From Sebaldella sp. S0638 (lineage in GTDB: Bacteria; Fusobacteriota; Fusobacteriia; Fusobacteriales; Leptotrichiaceae): a stretch of 64,000 bases of DNA. The position numbers and the translations under genes were made by a program. The DNA is taken from assembly GCF_024158605.1 (NCBI RefSeq), contig NZ_JAMZGM010000003.1:1-64000 (forward strand), read 5' to 3'. Position 1 is the stretch's first letter. Each line of letters begins with the position of its first letter. Under the pieces are notes generated by a model. That model was not told the origin of the DNA. It did not search any database and worked only from the letters and a program-made list of their open reading frames with translations. This document shows positions 34,877-44,343 of the stretch, piece after piece.

Positions 34877-35968
34877 TTATTGATTAATTAACTTTCTAAA
34901 TGTATCTTCGTAGTTTTCTATAACACGTTTAATAGAAAAATCAATCTGAGCAGTTTTCTTTCCTTCTGCTGTCAGCTTTTCCCGCAGTTCTCTGTTTTCT
35001 ATAATATTTTTTATATTTTCCGCAATTTTATCTGTATCGCCGTCATTAAAAAATAATCCGTTTATTCCGTCTTTTATGAGGCTTATATTTCCAGCCGCCT
35101 TTGTGGCTGTTACAGGAACTCCCAGATACATAGCTTCCAGCAGGGACTGCGACAGACCTTCCATGTTTGATGCAAGAACATCTACATCCAGTATCTGATA
35201 ATGGTTCAGTGTCTCTTCGCCTGGAATCATTCCTAATGATATTATTCTGTCCTTAAGATTCAGACTGTTTATCAGCTCTTCATATTCCTGAAATTCATGA
35301 TCATGTATCCCTATCAGGAGTAATTTGTAATTTTCAGGTAACTTGCCAAGGGCTTTTATTATTTGATCCTGTTCTTTTTTTCGTGAAATACTTCCTATTA
35401 TTATATCATCTGCTTTATATGAATACTTCTCTTTCAAGATTTTTCCTTTTTCAAGGTCAATTACGCTGTATTTATAATCAGGAGTTCCGTTATAAATCAC
35501 CTTTACTTTATTTTCTTTTATTCCGCTTTTTACCAGTTCATCCTTTACTTCGTCACTGACTGCCACTATCAAATCAGTAAAATTATTATAAAACCAGTTT
35601 TGTATGAATATTCCGGAACTTTTCGGTGTCTGCCTTCTGGTATGAACTACCTTTACAGGAAGTCTGTAAAAAAACTTTGCCAGATTGGCGTTATACCTGT
35701 CTTTGCTTGACTGCGGATTTATTATATCTATTTTGTACTCTTCCACTATTTTTTTTATATGTTTCATATTTGCAAAATCCAGCTTGCTTTTAAATGTCAT
35801 TTCTATAAGATTTACTTTGGTATCACTGAGCATAGAATATAACAGCGATTCTCTCCGGCAGCCTACATATACATTATGCCCGATAGATGCAAGGCCTTTC
35901 GCCAGATAAGAGATAGAATTCGTAGACCCTGCTATATCTCCCTGATATGTTAGAAATAATATATTCAT
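34877..35968 (-). CDS. GT4-family glycosyltransferase
   Basis: 363 aa. GT-B fold with N-terminal LFLTYQGDIAGSTNSISYLAKGL, a VVHTRRQTP loop, and the C-terminal donor site E-x7-E in MEGLSQSLLEAMYLGVPV, then ATKAAG. Retaining transferase of unknown sugar specificity, probably adding a sugar to a lipid-linked LPS or capsule intermediate on the cytoplasmic face. Begins 2 nt after the next upstream GT4 gene ends. Confidence 0.87.
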   Translation of the reverse strand: MNILFLTYQGDIAGSTNSISYLAKGLASIGHNVYVGCRRESLLYSMLSDTKVNLIEMTFKSKLDFANMKHIKKIVEEYKIDIINPQSSKDRYNANLAKFFYRLPVKVVHTRRQTPKSSGIFIQNWFYNNFTDLIVAVSDEVKDELVKSGIKENKVKVIYNGTPDYKYSVIDLEKGKILKEKYSYKADDIIIGSISRKKEQDQIIKALGKLPENYKLLLIGIHDHEFQEYEELINSLNLKDRIISLGMIPGEETLNHYQILDVDVLASNMEGLSQSLLEAMYLGVPVTATKAAGNISLIKDGINGLFFNDGDTDKIAENIKNIIENRELREKLTAEGKKTAQIDFSIKRVIENYEDTFRKLINQ

Positions 35969-35970
35969 AT

Positions 35971-37053
35971 TTATCCTTCCAAAATTGAATTTTCTAATTT
36001 TTTCATTATTTTCAAAATATCATAATCCTCAGATAATTCCTTTGACTTTTTGCCCATTTTACCGATTAATTCCGGATTTTCCAAAAATTTCTCCATCTTA
36101 CGGGCTAATTCATCAATATTATGATATTCGACAAGATATCCGTTTTCATTGTCTTCCACCAGTTCCGGCATACTGCTTACATCAAAACACACTACAGGCT
36201 TCCCAAAATACATAGCTTCCACAATTGCATTAGCACTTCCTTCAAAATATGACGGAAACACAAAGATATCCATACTGTTCATAAATTCCTCTATTTTATC
36301 TATAAATCCTAATAAAATAACTTCATCATTCAGGTTATACTCATTTATTTTTTCTTTTAAATAATCTTCTAATTTTCCTTTTCCTGCTATTAGAATCCTG
36401 AAAGAATGTCCTTTTTCTTTTAATATTTTTGCTGCTTCCAAAAGATGTATCTGTCCTTTTTGTTCCACTAGACGACCGGAATTTCCAAAAATCACAAGAC
36501 TTTCATCATTATTATACAATTTTTTTCCGTTATTTTTATAGTCATTTTTGTCTATTCCGTTATAGAGCAATAATACTTTGTCTTTAGAAATTATTTTATC
36601 ATTATTTATAAATATTGACCTTTCTATTTCCTTAGAATTAACAATTAATTTTGTAAGCATCTCAGAAAATATAAGCCTGTTTAATAATGTATTTTTTATA
36701 GGATGCGGCATACCTCTTCTGTAAACTACATTTTTTATGCCTGCCATTTTACATGGGATAAAGCATAATTTCAAGTCTATTGAAGAATTCATAAAAATAG
36801 TATCTATATTATTTTTCTTTAAAAACTTATATATTTGAAAAATTTTTACAATATTCAGAAAACTGTACTTTCCTATATTAAATCCTCTGATATTCATGTT
36901 TTCCCTGTGTGCCTTCAAAAGAAGCTCGCTGTTATTTCTGCCGGCTAAAATAACATTATATCCCTGTCCGGAAAATAATTTTGCCATTTTAAAATGCCAT
37001 TTTTCTCCGCCGCCCCATTTTTTTTCTGAATTAAAAAAACACACATTAATCAT
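35971..37053 (-). CDS. GT4-family glycosyltransferase
   Basis: 360 aa. The glycine-rich start KKWGGGEKWHFKMAKLF binds the nucleotide sugar. The C-terminal domain has FGNSGRLVEQKGQIHLLEA and the EGSANAIVEAMYFGKPVV signature. Overlaps the upstream GT2 gene by 8 nt. Donor and acceptor unknown. Confidence 0.87.
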   Translation of the reverse strand: MINVCFFNSEKKWGGGEKWHFKMAKLFSGQGYNVILAGRNNSELLLKAHRENMNIRGFNIGKYSFLNIVKIFQIYKFLKKNNIDTIFMNSSIDLKLCFIPCKMAGIKNVVYRRGMPHPIKNTLLNRLIFSEMLTKLIVNSKEIERSIFINNDKIISKDKVLLLYNGIDKNDYKNNGKKLYNNDESLVIFGNSGRLVEQKGQIHLLEAAKILKEKGHSFRILIAGKGKLEDYLKEKINEYNLNDEVILLGFIDKIEEFMNSMDIFVFPSYFEGSANAIVEAMYFGKPVVCFDVSSMPELVEDNENGYLVEYHNIDELARKMEKFLENPELIGKMGKKSKELSEDYDILKIMKKLENSILEG

Positions 37054-37795
37054 TTAGATTTTTCTCCTTTAGTTTAGCATATTTAGTAAATACATAGAAT
37101 GAACTTAATTTCGCCAGCAAATATCCTTCATATCCATCCAAAAAACCCATTTTCATTATATACATCTTAAAAAACTTAAATAACGAATCCAGATAAAACA
37201 ATATAAAAGGTTTTTTCTTATTTTGTTTCTTATAGTGATTAGCTGATTCCGAAGTATATCTGTTAAATTTATTAAAATAATCTTCCAGATCTTCATAAGT
37301 ATGATGATATATTTCTTCTTTTAATATTCCAATCTCTTCATTTGTTATAAATTTTTCATGTACTTCCCTGTCATTATATTTCCCTGCCCCGTTCTGAAAA
37401 AGCCTTACTCTGTAATGATTACTCCATCCGCCGTGTTTTATTCTCTTACCGAAACACACTGCGGTAAAATTCGGCTTATATACTTTTTTGCTGTTTTCAT
37501 CTGATATTATTTCTTTTATCTTATTTCTCAAATCTTTTGAAATTTCTTCATCAGCATCAATTAACAATATCCAGTCACTGCTGCACTTTTCTATAACAGA
37601 GTTTTTCTGCATTCCATAACCTTTCCAAGCCTCGGAATATACACTTGCACTGTATCTTTCTGAAATTTCCAGAGTTTTATCAGTACTTCCGCTGTCTACT
37701 ATTACTATTTCATTGGCTATTTCTATTATAGAATCCAGTGTTCTTGCAAGGTTTTTTTCTTCATTATAAGTAATTAATCCTATTGATAATTTCAT
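37046..37795 (-). CDS. GT2-family glycosyltransferase, WaaE/KdtX-like
   Basis: 249 aa. GT-A fold: SIGLITYNEEKNLARTLDSI at the start, VDSGSTDKT near residue 35, and the metal-binding DAD in LLIDADEE. The mid-protein KHGGWSNHYRVRLF and EVHEKF match LPS core beta-1,4-glucosyltransferases (WaaE/KdtX type). Adds glucose or another hexose to inner-core heptose in known systems. Weak ribosome site; overlaps the downstream GT4 gene. Confidence 0.85.
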   Translation of the reverse strand: MKLSIGLITYNEEKNLARTLDSIIEIANEIVIVDSGSTDKTLEISERYSASVYSEAWKGYGMQKNSVIEKCSSDWILLIDADEEISKDLRNKIKEIISDENSKKVYKPNFTAVCFGKRIKHGGWSNHYRVRLFQNGAGKYNDREVHEKFITNEEIGILKEEIYHHTYEDLEDYFNKFNRYTSESANHYKKQNKKKPFILFYLDSLFKFFKMYIMKMGFLDGYEGYLLAKLSSFYVFTKYAKLKEKNLND

Positions 37796-37825
37796 TTTTA
37801 CCAGCTCTTTCCTAATATCGATACC

Positions 37826-38899
37826 TTATTTTAATAAATTATATTTTTCTATGAATCTTTCTGCCGGGATCTGGTTCAATTCTTCATTTGTATATGTTTT
37901 ATCTGTTATATTTCTGACTTGTTTATCATTATCCTGTCTATACACAAATTCTATATTTTTAGAAATATGATAACAGCTTTGGCTGTTTTTCATTGAAACA
38001 ATAGCCAGAATCTTTTTATTTAATGCGTAAGCTATATTATAAAGACCTGAATCGAACCCTATATATAATTTTGCATTGGCTATCATCTCCATTGATTCAA
38101 CTAATGTCAGCTTATCTACAAAATTTATTATTTTTTCATATCCAGTAAGTTTTTTTAATTTTTGATAATATTCTTCCTGGTTTTTTCCATTTCCAAGTAC
38201 ACGAAATTCTATATCCGGCTGAATAGAAATAATATAATTCAGAAAATCTGCCAGTACTTCCGGTGAAGCAACCTTAAAATCCCCGCCTGCTCCTACTCCC
38301 ACAGCAATGTATTCCAGTTCTTCTATCCGGATATTTAAAACAGGTATCAGACTTTCTTTTATTACATTCTCGTCTATTTCTTTCGCAAAATTATAAACTG
38401 ATTCTATGATTTTCTTATTGCTTCTTGGAACTAATTTCACCGGAAACTTTTTTTTCCACTCTTCAAGTCCGTCGCATTCGTATGAATATACTATATCATA
38501 ATTAAAACTCATAAGAAAATCAACTTCTTTATCTTTCTTAAATTCCATCATATAAAGCTCTTTAAAATTGTATTTTTTTAATTCTCTGTATATTTTGAAA
38601 AGCTTGAATATATTTAAATGAAATAAATTTTCACATTTAATAACTTTATATCCTTCCAATTCCAATATTTCATAACAATTCTTTGTTAAAATAATAATAT
38701 TTTCTTTCCCGTATTTCTCAGCTAATATTTTCAATAATCCAAGCCTTATAATTCCGTCTCCTATACCATCCAGCTGTGTTACCAAAATATCTGTCTTTTT
38801 AATTTTTTTATTATTTACAGAAAATGATAAAATATTAAATAAAAATTTAGTTATATTATACTTTATAACTGATGTTTTCAGCCAGACAGGTTTTCTCAT
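37826..38899 (-). CDS. GT9-like glycosyltransferase (paralogue A)
   Basis: 357 aa. The N-terminus KPVWLKTSVIKY is followed by a hydrophobic patch and ILVTQLDGIGDGIIRLGLL, a GT9 start. Later come AVGVGAGGDFKVASPE and YIGFDSGLYNIAYAL at the donor site. It is clearly a paralogue of the gene at 39601-40701 (same KP-x-WLKT start and same AVGVGA and YIGFDSGLYNIAYAL blocks). The donor-site motif differs from classical heptosyltransferases (normally TNDSGxxHIAAAL), so the sugar may not be heptose. Confidence 0.78.
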   Translation of the reverse strand: MRKPVWLKTSVIKYNITKFLFNILSFSVNNKKIKKTDILVTQLDGIGDGIIRLGLLKILAEKYGKENIIILTKNCYEILELEGYKVIKCENLFHLNIFKLFKIYRELKKYNFKELYMMEFKKDKEVDFLMSFNYDIVYSYECDGLEEWKKKFPVKLVPRSNKKIIESVYNFAKEIDENVIKESLIPVLNIRIEELEYIAVGVGAGGDFKVASPEVLADFLNYIISIQPDIEFRVLGNGKNQEEYYQKLKKLTGYEKIINFVDKLTLVESMEMIANAKLYIGFDSGLYNIAYALNKKILAIVSMKNSQSCYHISKNIEFVYRQDNDKQVRNITDKTYTNEELNQIPAERFIEKYNLLK

Positions 38900-38921
38900 G
38901 TTTCCTCCTAAAATGTTGTTT

Positions 38922-39611
38922 CTAAACCTTAAATTCTCTTTCCCATGTTATGTTCTCCCGCATAACTTTGGCCGGAATCCCTGTAGCAACACAATTCTTA
39001 ACGGAAATACTTCTATTTACCAGACTTCCTGCTCCTATTACACAGCCTTCTTCTATTGTACAGCCTTTTAAAATTGTTACTCCCATTCCTATCCATACTT
39101 TGTCTTTTATTATTATTTCTTTTCCTTTGTTTATCAGTTCGCCGTTTGAGTTATAAATTGGATGGCTGTCTGTGTTTCTGATATTTATTCCATATGAAAA
39201 CATACAGTCATTGCCTATTAATATCTTGTTTTCAGATTCTTCACAAACTATAGTTACTGAAGTAATCGTTGTTTTCTCTCCGATTGATACTTCTCCCATA
39301 TTTGAAAATAAAATAATATCGCTATTTTTAATATTACTTTTGTTTCCAAAATTTATAACACTGTTATTAGCTGCAATTTTTATTTTTATCTTAAAAATCT
39401 TCTCGGAGTTTATAAATATTTTATTATTATCTCCTCTGATACTGATATAACATTTTTTTATAACAGCATTATTCCTGACATATATTATATTATTCGTACC
39501 TTTTATTTTTATTTTATTATATTTTACACGAACACCATTCTCAGTTTCTATTTTATTTTTTTGAATATCAAGCTTATTTGTAAAATATAACTTCAAATTT
39601 TTAATAATCAT
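38922..39611 (-). CDS. Hexapeptide-repeat acyltransferase (LbH fold)
   Basis: 229 aa. The second half shows left-handed beta-helix hexapeptide repeats (IGNDCMFSYGINIRNTDSHPIY, then KDKVWIGMGVTILKGCTIEEGCVIGAGSLV and a closing ATGIPAKVM). These are typical of O-acetyltransferases of the WbbJ/NodL/Maa type using acetyl-CoA. The first half also has strand-rich repeats (KNSDIILFSNMGEVSIGEKT). Probably acetylates a sugar of the LPS or capsule. It lies between the two paralogous GT9-like genes and overlaps 39601-40701 by 11 nt. Confidence 0.85.
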   Translation of the reverse strand: MIIKNLKLYFTNKLDIQKNKIETENGVRVKYNKIKIKGTNNIIYVRNNAVIKKCYISIRGDNNKIFINSEKIFKIKIKIAANNSVINFGNKSNIKNSDIILFSNMGEVSIGEKTTITSVTIVCEESENKILIGNDCMFSYGINIRNTDSHPIYNSNGELINKGKEIIIKDKVWIGMGVTILKGCTIEEGCVIGAGSLVNRSISVKNCVATGIPAKVMRENITWEREFKV

Positions 39612-40701
39612 TCCCCTTCTCCTGTTTACCTATAGTTAAATCAAAAGCTTCTTTAAAAATTTTTGGTGAAATTGAACTAATGTCATTATTATACTTTGGC
39701 TCATTTGTTGTTTCTATTATTTCCGTATTTAGTTCTTTGTATATAAACTTAATATTTTCATCTTTATGGTAAAATTCCTGCCCTCTTTTAGTTGAAATCA
39801 TACATATTTGTTTTTTCTGCAAAGCATAGGCTATATTGTAGAGTCCTGAATCAAAACCTATGTATACTCCTGCATTTGCTATCTGTTTTGCAGTTTCTGC
39901 CAGACTTAATTTATTTACTAAACAAACAAGATTTTCACGTTTGCTGAAAACTTTTTCCAGTTTCTGAAAATATTCAATATCATTCTTCCCATGACCCAAA
40001 ATATGAAATTTCATATCAGAATAGTCTTTTACTATAGTTTCTAAAAATTCAGATAATTTTTCAGGAAATGTTATTTTTTTCTTATCAGAAGCTCCCACTC
40101 CTACTGCAATGTAATTTCCCTCAGAAGTCTGCAGATTTAACTGCGGTTTCAAATCTTCCTTAATTAAATCAGCGTTTACAGCTATAGTTGCATAATTGTG
40201 AATTTTGTCCAAGACCTTTTCTCCATTTTTTTCAACAAAGACTATATTCTTTTTATCCTTCCAGTTATCAAGCCATCCTCTTTCAAAGGCATAAATTTTT
40301 TGAAAATTCATTTTTCTCAAAAAATCAAGCTTATCTTCTGAGATAAATTCAAGAGAATACAATATTCTAAAATCATACATACATAATTTTTTAAATAGTT
40401 TTAAAAGTTTAAAAAAATTATAATGTGTATCTTTTTCAAATACTTCATACTTATAACCTGACAGCTCTATTAGTTCTGCAGCATATGTAATTAATAGTAT
40501 TATATTTTCTTTTCCGTACTTTTCTGCTATTTCATCTACCAGTTTTTGCCTTACTACTATATCGCCTATTCCATCAAGTTCTGTTATTAATATTTTATTC
40601 CCTGTCTTATTTTTAGGGATAAAAAATTGAAATATATTAAAAAATATAATATTTATTTTATATTTTAAATAATATGTTTTCAGCCAATATGGTTTTTTCA
40701 T
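39601..40701 (-). CDS. GT9-like glycosyltransferase (paralogue B)
   Basis: 366 aa, paralogue of 37826-38899. Begins KPYWLKTYYLKYKI, then ILITELDGIGDIVVRQKLV, IAVGVGASDKKKITFPE and YIGFDSGLYNIAYALQKKQ. Probable inverting transferase in the same polysaccharide pathway. The N-terminal hydrophobic patch suggests membrane association. Two nucleotides separate it from the GT4 gene upstream. Confidence 0.78.
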   Translation of the reverse strand: MKKPYWLKTYYLKYKINIIFFNIFQFFIPKNKTGNKILITELDGIGDIVVRQKLVDEIAEKYGKENIILLITYAAELIELSGYKYEVFEKDTHYNFFKLLKLFKKLCMYDFRILYSLEFISEDKLDFLRKMNFQKIYAFERGWLDNWKDKKNIVFVEKNGEKVLDKIHNYATIAVNADLIKEDLKPQLNLQTSEGNYIAVGVGASDKKKITFPEKLSEFLETIVKDYSDMKFHILGHGKNDIEYFQKLEKVFSKRENLVCLVNKLSLAETAKQIANAGVYIGFDSGLYNIAYALQKKQICMISTKRGQEFYHKDENIKFIYKELNTEIIETTNEPKYNNDISSISPKIFKEAFDLTIGKQEKGNDY

Positions 40702-40703
40702 CT

Positions 40704-41840
40704 TTATTCCTTTATGTTTTCAGTGATTATTTTTCTTAAAGTCTGAGTAAACTTTTCTATACTATGTACTTTACATACATATTCTCTTCCATTTTTTCTG
40801 TTATTGTACAGAGTTTCTCTGTTCTCCATGAGCTCTTTCACAGCCAGAACAAATTTCTCAATACTTTCATGTCCTTCACCAGAAACTTTTCCAATATATT
40901 TTCCAAACATTTCAGTTATATCATCAGGATTCTGACAGCTTACGATAGAAGCACCATAGGATAATGCCTCCAGAAAAGAAATAGGAATAGCTTCATGTAT
41001 ACTTGTATTAACTAATATCTGAGTTTTCGTAAGAATATCTTCTTTTTCTTCTCCATTTATATGTCCAAAAAATTTGATATTTTTTATATCTTTATAATCT
41101 TCCTGATATTTTTCATGACCTACACCGCAGACATAGAATTCATATTGAGGAAGCTGTTTAGCCATTTCCAAAAATATCCAAGGCCTTTTTACATTTGATA
41201 ATCTTCCCAAAAATGTAATTATATTTGTTTCTGGTTTTTTTTCAATATCAAATTCTGGAATTCTCACAGGATTAGGTACAAAATCAATTGGAATATCGTC
41301 CGGCAGGTTATAAAGTCTTTTAGCTTTATCCTTTAAATATTTCCCCTGTGTTATCAATATCAGCCTTTTTTCAGAAATTAATTTTGAAAGTAAGTCATTT
41401 ATATCTTTTTCATTTTTAGAGTAATAATTTAAATAACTTTCGTATTCATCACCATTCAAACTTCTTATTTTATCCCAGTCATCATGAGGTCTCGGATCCT
41501 GAATCCACAAAATAAGCTTTTTATTATTTTCATATTTAAAAACTTCTTTTACTATCCTTTGACACTCAATGCTCAAATAAATATCTATTTTTTTTTCTTC
41601 AAGATATTTTTTCAGTTTGAACGGATGAAATATATCCGGTTTTGGAATATAGCTCACTTTCTTATTTCCGTCCAATATCATCTCTCTGGGGTTTTTTGAA
41701 CGTTCTAAAAAAGTTTCTAATTCCAGACCTTCTCCCGGAATGTATTCTGCTATATACTCTCTTGCGAGCATTCCGTATCCGCCGTATCCGCCGAGTTCTT
41801 TGTCAAAAAACTCCTCTACCAATAAAGCTGCTTTCATCAT
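40704..41840 (-). CDS. GT4-family glycosyltransferase
   Basis: 378 aa. ATG-ATG start overlapping the stop of the O-antigen-ligase gene; either ATG is possible. A Gly/Tyr-rich start (ELGGYGGYGML) precedes LWIQDPRPHDDWDKI. The C-terminal domain has ITFLGRLSNVKRPWIF and EAIPISFLEALSYGASIVS, the GT4 donor-site pattern. Sugar specificity unknown. Confidence 0.83.
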   Translation of the reverse strand: MMKAALLVEEFFDKELGGYGGYGMLAREYIAEYIPGEGLELETFLERSKNPREMILDGNKKVSYIPKPDIFHPFKLKKYLEEKKIDIYLSIECQRIVKEVFKYENNKKLILWIQDPRPHDDWDKIRSLNGDEYESYLNYYSKNEKDINDLLSKLISEKRLILITQGKYLKDKAKRLYNLPDDIPIDFVPNPVRIPEFDIEKKPETNIITFLGRLSNVKRPWIFLEMAKQLPQYEFYVCGVGHEKYQEDYKDIKNIKFFGHINGEEKEDILTKTQILVNTSIHEAIPISFLEALSYGASIVSCQNPDDITEMFGKYIGKVSGEGHESIEKFVLAVKELMENRETLYNNRKNGREYVCKVHSIEKFTQTLRKIITENIKE

Positions 41841-43135
41841 TCACCATCCTTTTCCGGTTTTCTTACGAAAAACCTTTTATTTAAAGCCAGTCCCATCATG
41901 AAAAAGAAAGCCTGATTTACTTTTATCATATATATATTTGTGTCAATAATCCCGTCAATTGTTATATATAAAAAAGCAATAAAGGCTAAAACAAAAATTT
42001 CCCTGTTTTCAGAAAAATCTTTATTTCTAAGATTTTTTAAAAGATTTACAAGCACAAAAAATAAAAAACATACATATGAAATTAATCCTAAAACACCCTG
42101 TGTTACTAAAGTTTCTAATATATTATTATGCAGATGAGTAGCTGAATAACTCCATAATTTCAAATTTTCCTGTGTTCCCGGTATTTCTTTTACTATTCCT
42201 AAAGTTTCTATATCAACATATTCCTGTAATCTAGGTTCATCACGTAAATTTACACCTCTTAAATTATAAAAACCTATTCCTAAAACAGCATTTTCTCTTA
42301 TTAATTCTTTACTTCTTTTATATATTTCTACCCTTATCTGATTAGAATAACTTCCGCCCGGATCCTCAGAATCAAATCTTTTAAAGTATTTTTCGAAATC
42401 AGTACTAACAATCACTAACAAACACACTAAAAGTACAATCCCCAGCTTTACTCCTATTTTTAGATTTTTAGATACAGCAATCAATATAAAAAACAGAGGA
42501 ATCATTGCAATTGCTATTCTGGCCTGAATCCCGACAATTGCAATAAAGCCGATAACTAAAGCTATTGAAGATATTATTTTAAATATTTTCTGCTTTTCAT
42601 AAAATATAACTACTATTGATGCTAAAACCATCATTCCTAATTCCATACAGAATACACTGGGCCAGCTGTCTCCAAAAATTCTGTAATCCATGGAAAATCC
42701 GTTTTGATGCCACTCAAGTAACGCCCTGTATGCAGGCGATAACGAAAATATTGAAATTAAAATAGGAAACCATCTGTAAAGCCTCTTATCTATCTCTATT
42801 TGCGTCACCGAAAAGGCAAACAACATATATATTATGACACCAGTATAAGTTTTTAACTGCTCACTGTTATAACTGTCTCTTATACTCCAAAAGCTCAAAC
42901 TGGTTGTCAAAATATAAACAGCTCCCAGAATTATAAGTTTTTTATCTAATTCGATCTTTCTTTTCCCAATAATTATAAATAAAAAAGTTACTGCTACTAA
43001 GGTAACTATTGTTGTATTTCTACTGTGATTACCAGCTTTGCTTAATGCATAAGGAAGCATTATCAGAATAAAATTCTGAAACAATCTTAGTCCCTCTAAA
43101 AACATTCCCTTTATTTTTACCATTGTTTCACCCAT
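41837..43135 (-). CDS. O-antigen ligase / polymerase family membrane protein (Wzy_C)
   Basis: 432 aa, about ten hydrophobic membrane segments with a large loop near residues 255-330. That loop and the start of the following segment contain the Wzy_C hallmark SATHLHNNILETLVTQGVLGL, with the His-rich site used by WaaL ligases. It joins a lipid-linked glycan to lipid A core in the periplasm, or polymerises repeats. Start at 43135 behind AGGAG. Overlaps genes on both sides. No Wzx flippase is in the window, so ligase versus polymerase is open. Confidence 0.85.
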   Translation of the reverse strand: MGETMVKIKGMFLEGLRLFQNFILIMLPYALSKAGNHSRNTTIVTLVAVTFLFIIIGKRKIELDKKLIILGAVYILTTSLSFWSIRDSYNSEQLKTYTGVIIYMLFAFSVTQIEIDKRLYRWFPILISIFSLSPAYRALLEWHQNGFSMDYRIFGDSWPSVFCMELGMMVLASIVVIFYEKQKIFKIISSIALVIGFIAIVGIQARIAIAMIPLFFILIAVSKNLKIGVKLGIVLLVCLLVIVSTDFEKYFKRFDSEDPGGSYSNQIRVEIYKRSKELIRENAVLGIGFYNLRGVNLRDEPRLQEYVDIETLGIVKEIPGTQENLKLWSYSATHLHNNILETLVTQGVLGLISYVCFLFFVLVNLLKNLRNKDFSENREIFVLAFIAFLYITIDGIIDTNIYMIKVNQAFFFMMGLALNKRFFVRKPEKDGE

Positions 43136-44333
43136 TATTTTGATCTCCTAATTCTCTTATTACTAGCTCCAATTTTTCAAGACTCTTATCTGCGGTGAAT
43201 TCTCTTACCCTTTTCTCCATATTTTCTTCTAGCTCTTTTCTTTTATTCTCATCATTTAAAGCCAGAAAAATCTTCTCTGCAAACTCATTTTCGTTCCCGA
43301 TCTCAAACAGCAGGCCGCTTTTCCCGTTCTCCAGAATCTCTCTGGGTCCGGTAGGACATGCAGATGAAACTACTATTTTCCCCAGTATCATAGCTTCAAT
43401 CAATACTGTAGGCAGTCCTTCATATCTTGAAGAATGAACAAATAAATCTGAATTTTTCATCCAGATATATGGATTTTTCTTTTGTCCGAGAAGTTTTACC
43501 TCATTTTCCAAATTCTCACGTTTTATAATGCTGCCAAGCTCTTCTCTAAAATCCCCGTCTCCGACAATATACAATTTTTGCTTTATTCCCTTTTCTTTCA
43601 AAAGCTTATAAGCTTTAATAAGTGTGGGATAATCTTTCTGAGTCTTGTCAATTCTGGAAACAGACAGTATATAATCGTCATCAAGAAGCTTTTTTTCATC
43701 TGATGTAAGTTCCTCGGTACTCTGAGCTTCCCTTCTTATTCTTTCAAAATCAAAAGGATTATAAATATACTCTATCTTTTCCTTCAAATACGGATAAATG
43801 TTTTCAGTCTCTTCTTTCATCTCTTTGCATATTGTAACTATTTTATCATAATTATCCAGACGAATTCCCCGTTTTTTTATTTTCTTTTCTTTTTTCAGCA
43901 GATTTGGAAGTGAATTATGAGTCCACGCTATTTTTTTCAAATCTTTTGTTTCTTTAGAAAGCTTCGTCAAACCTGAATCAAAGTCTATAAGAACATCCAC
44001 TTTTTCAATTTCTTTCAGGTTTTTTACAAAATTCTTTTTTAAAGTATGTCTTTCCAACGACATATACAGATTATAAATCATTTTATTAAACAGATTTTTT
44101 TTATTATGTTTCAAATATGCTGTTTTTGTAACCAATTTTTCAGGTTTCAAAAATCTCACATCTATATATTCAGGAATATCCTTTTTGAATACATCCTGCT
44201 CACCAAAATCAGACAGAATAAATAAAGTTATCTTATATTTATCCTTATCTATTTTATTCAGATATTCTACAAGAACCCGTTCCAGTCCTCCCATTCTCAG
44301 ACTTCCGCTTGAAAACAGTATATGTTTTTTCAT
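43128..44333 (-). CDS. GT4-family glycosyltransferase
   Basis: 401 aa from the ATG at 44333, 7 nt after AGGAG; the TTG just before it is less well placed. Begins HILFSSGSLRMGGLERVLVEYL, the usual GT4 nucleotide-sugar loop. The C-terminal domain has LSVSRIDKTQKDYPTLIKAY and EGLPTVLIEAMILGKIVVS, then SACPTGPREIL. This pattern is seen in GalNAc/GlcNAc-type transferases, but specificity is not proven. Confidence 0.87.
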   Translation of the reverse strand: MKKHILFSSGSLRMGGLERVLVEYLNKIDKDKYKITLFILSDFGEQDVFKKDIPEYIDVRFLKPEKLVTKTAYLKHNKKNLFNKMIYNLYMSLERHTLKKNFVKNLKEIEKVDVLIDFDSGLTKLSKETKDLKKIAWTHNSLPNLLKKEKKIKKRGIRLDNYDKIVTICKEMKEETENIYPYLKEKIEYIYNPFDFERIRREAQSTEELTSDEKKLLDDDYILSVSRIDKTQKDYPTLIKAYKLLKEKGIKQKLYIVGDGDFREELGSIIKRENLENEVKLLGQKKNPYIWMKNSDLFVHSSRYEGLPTVLIEAMILGKIVVSSACPTGPREILENGKSGLLFEIGNENEFAEKIFLALNDENKRKELEENMEKRVREFTADKSLEKLELVIRELGDQNNG

Positions 44334-44343
44334 CAATTATCTC

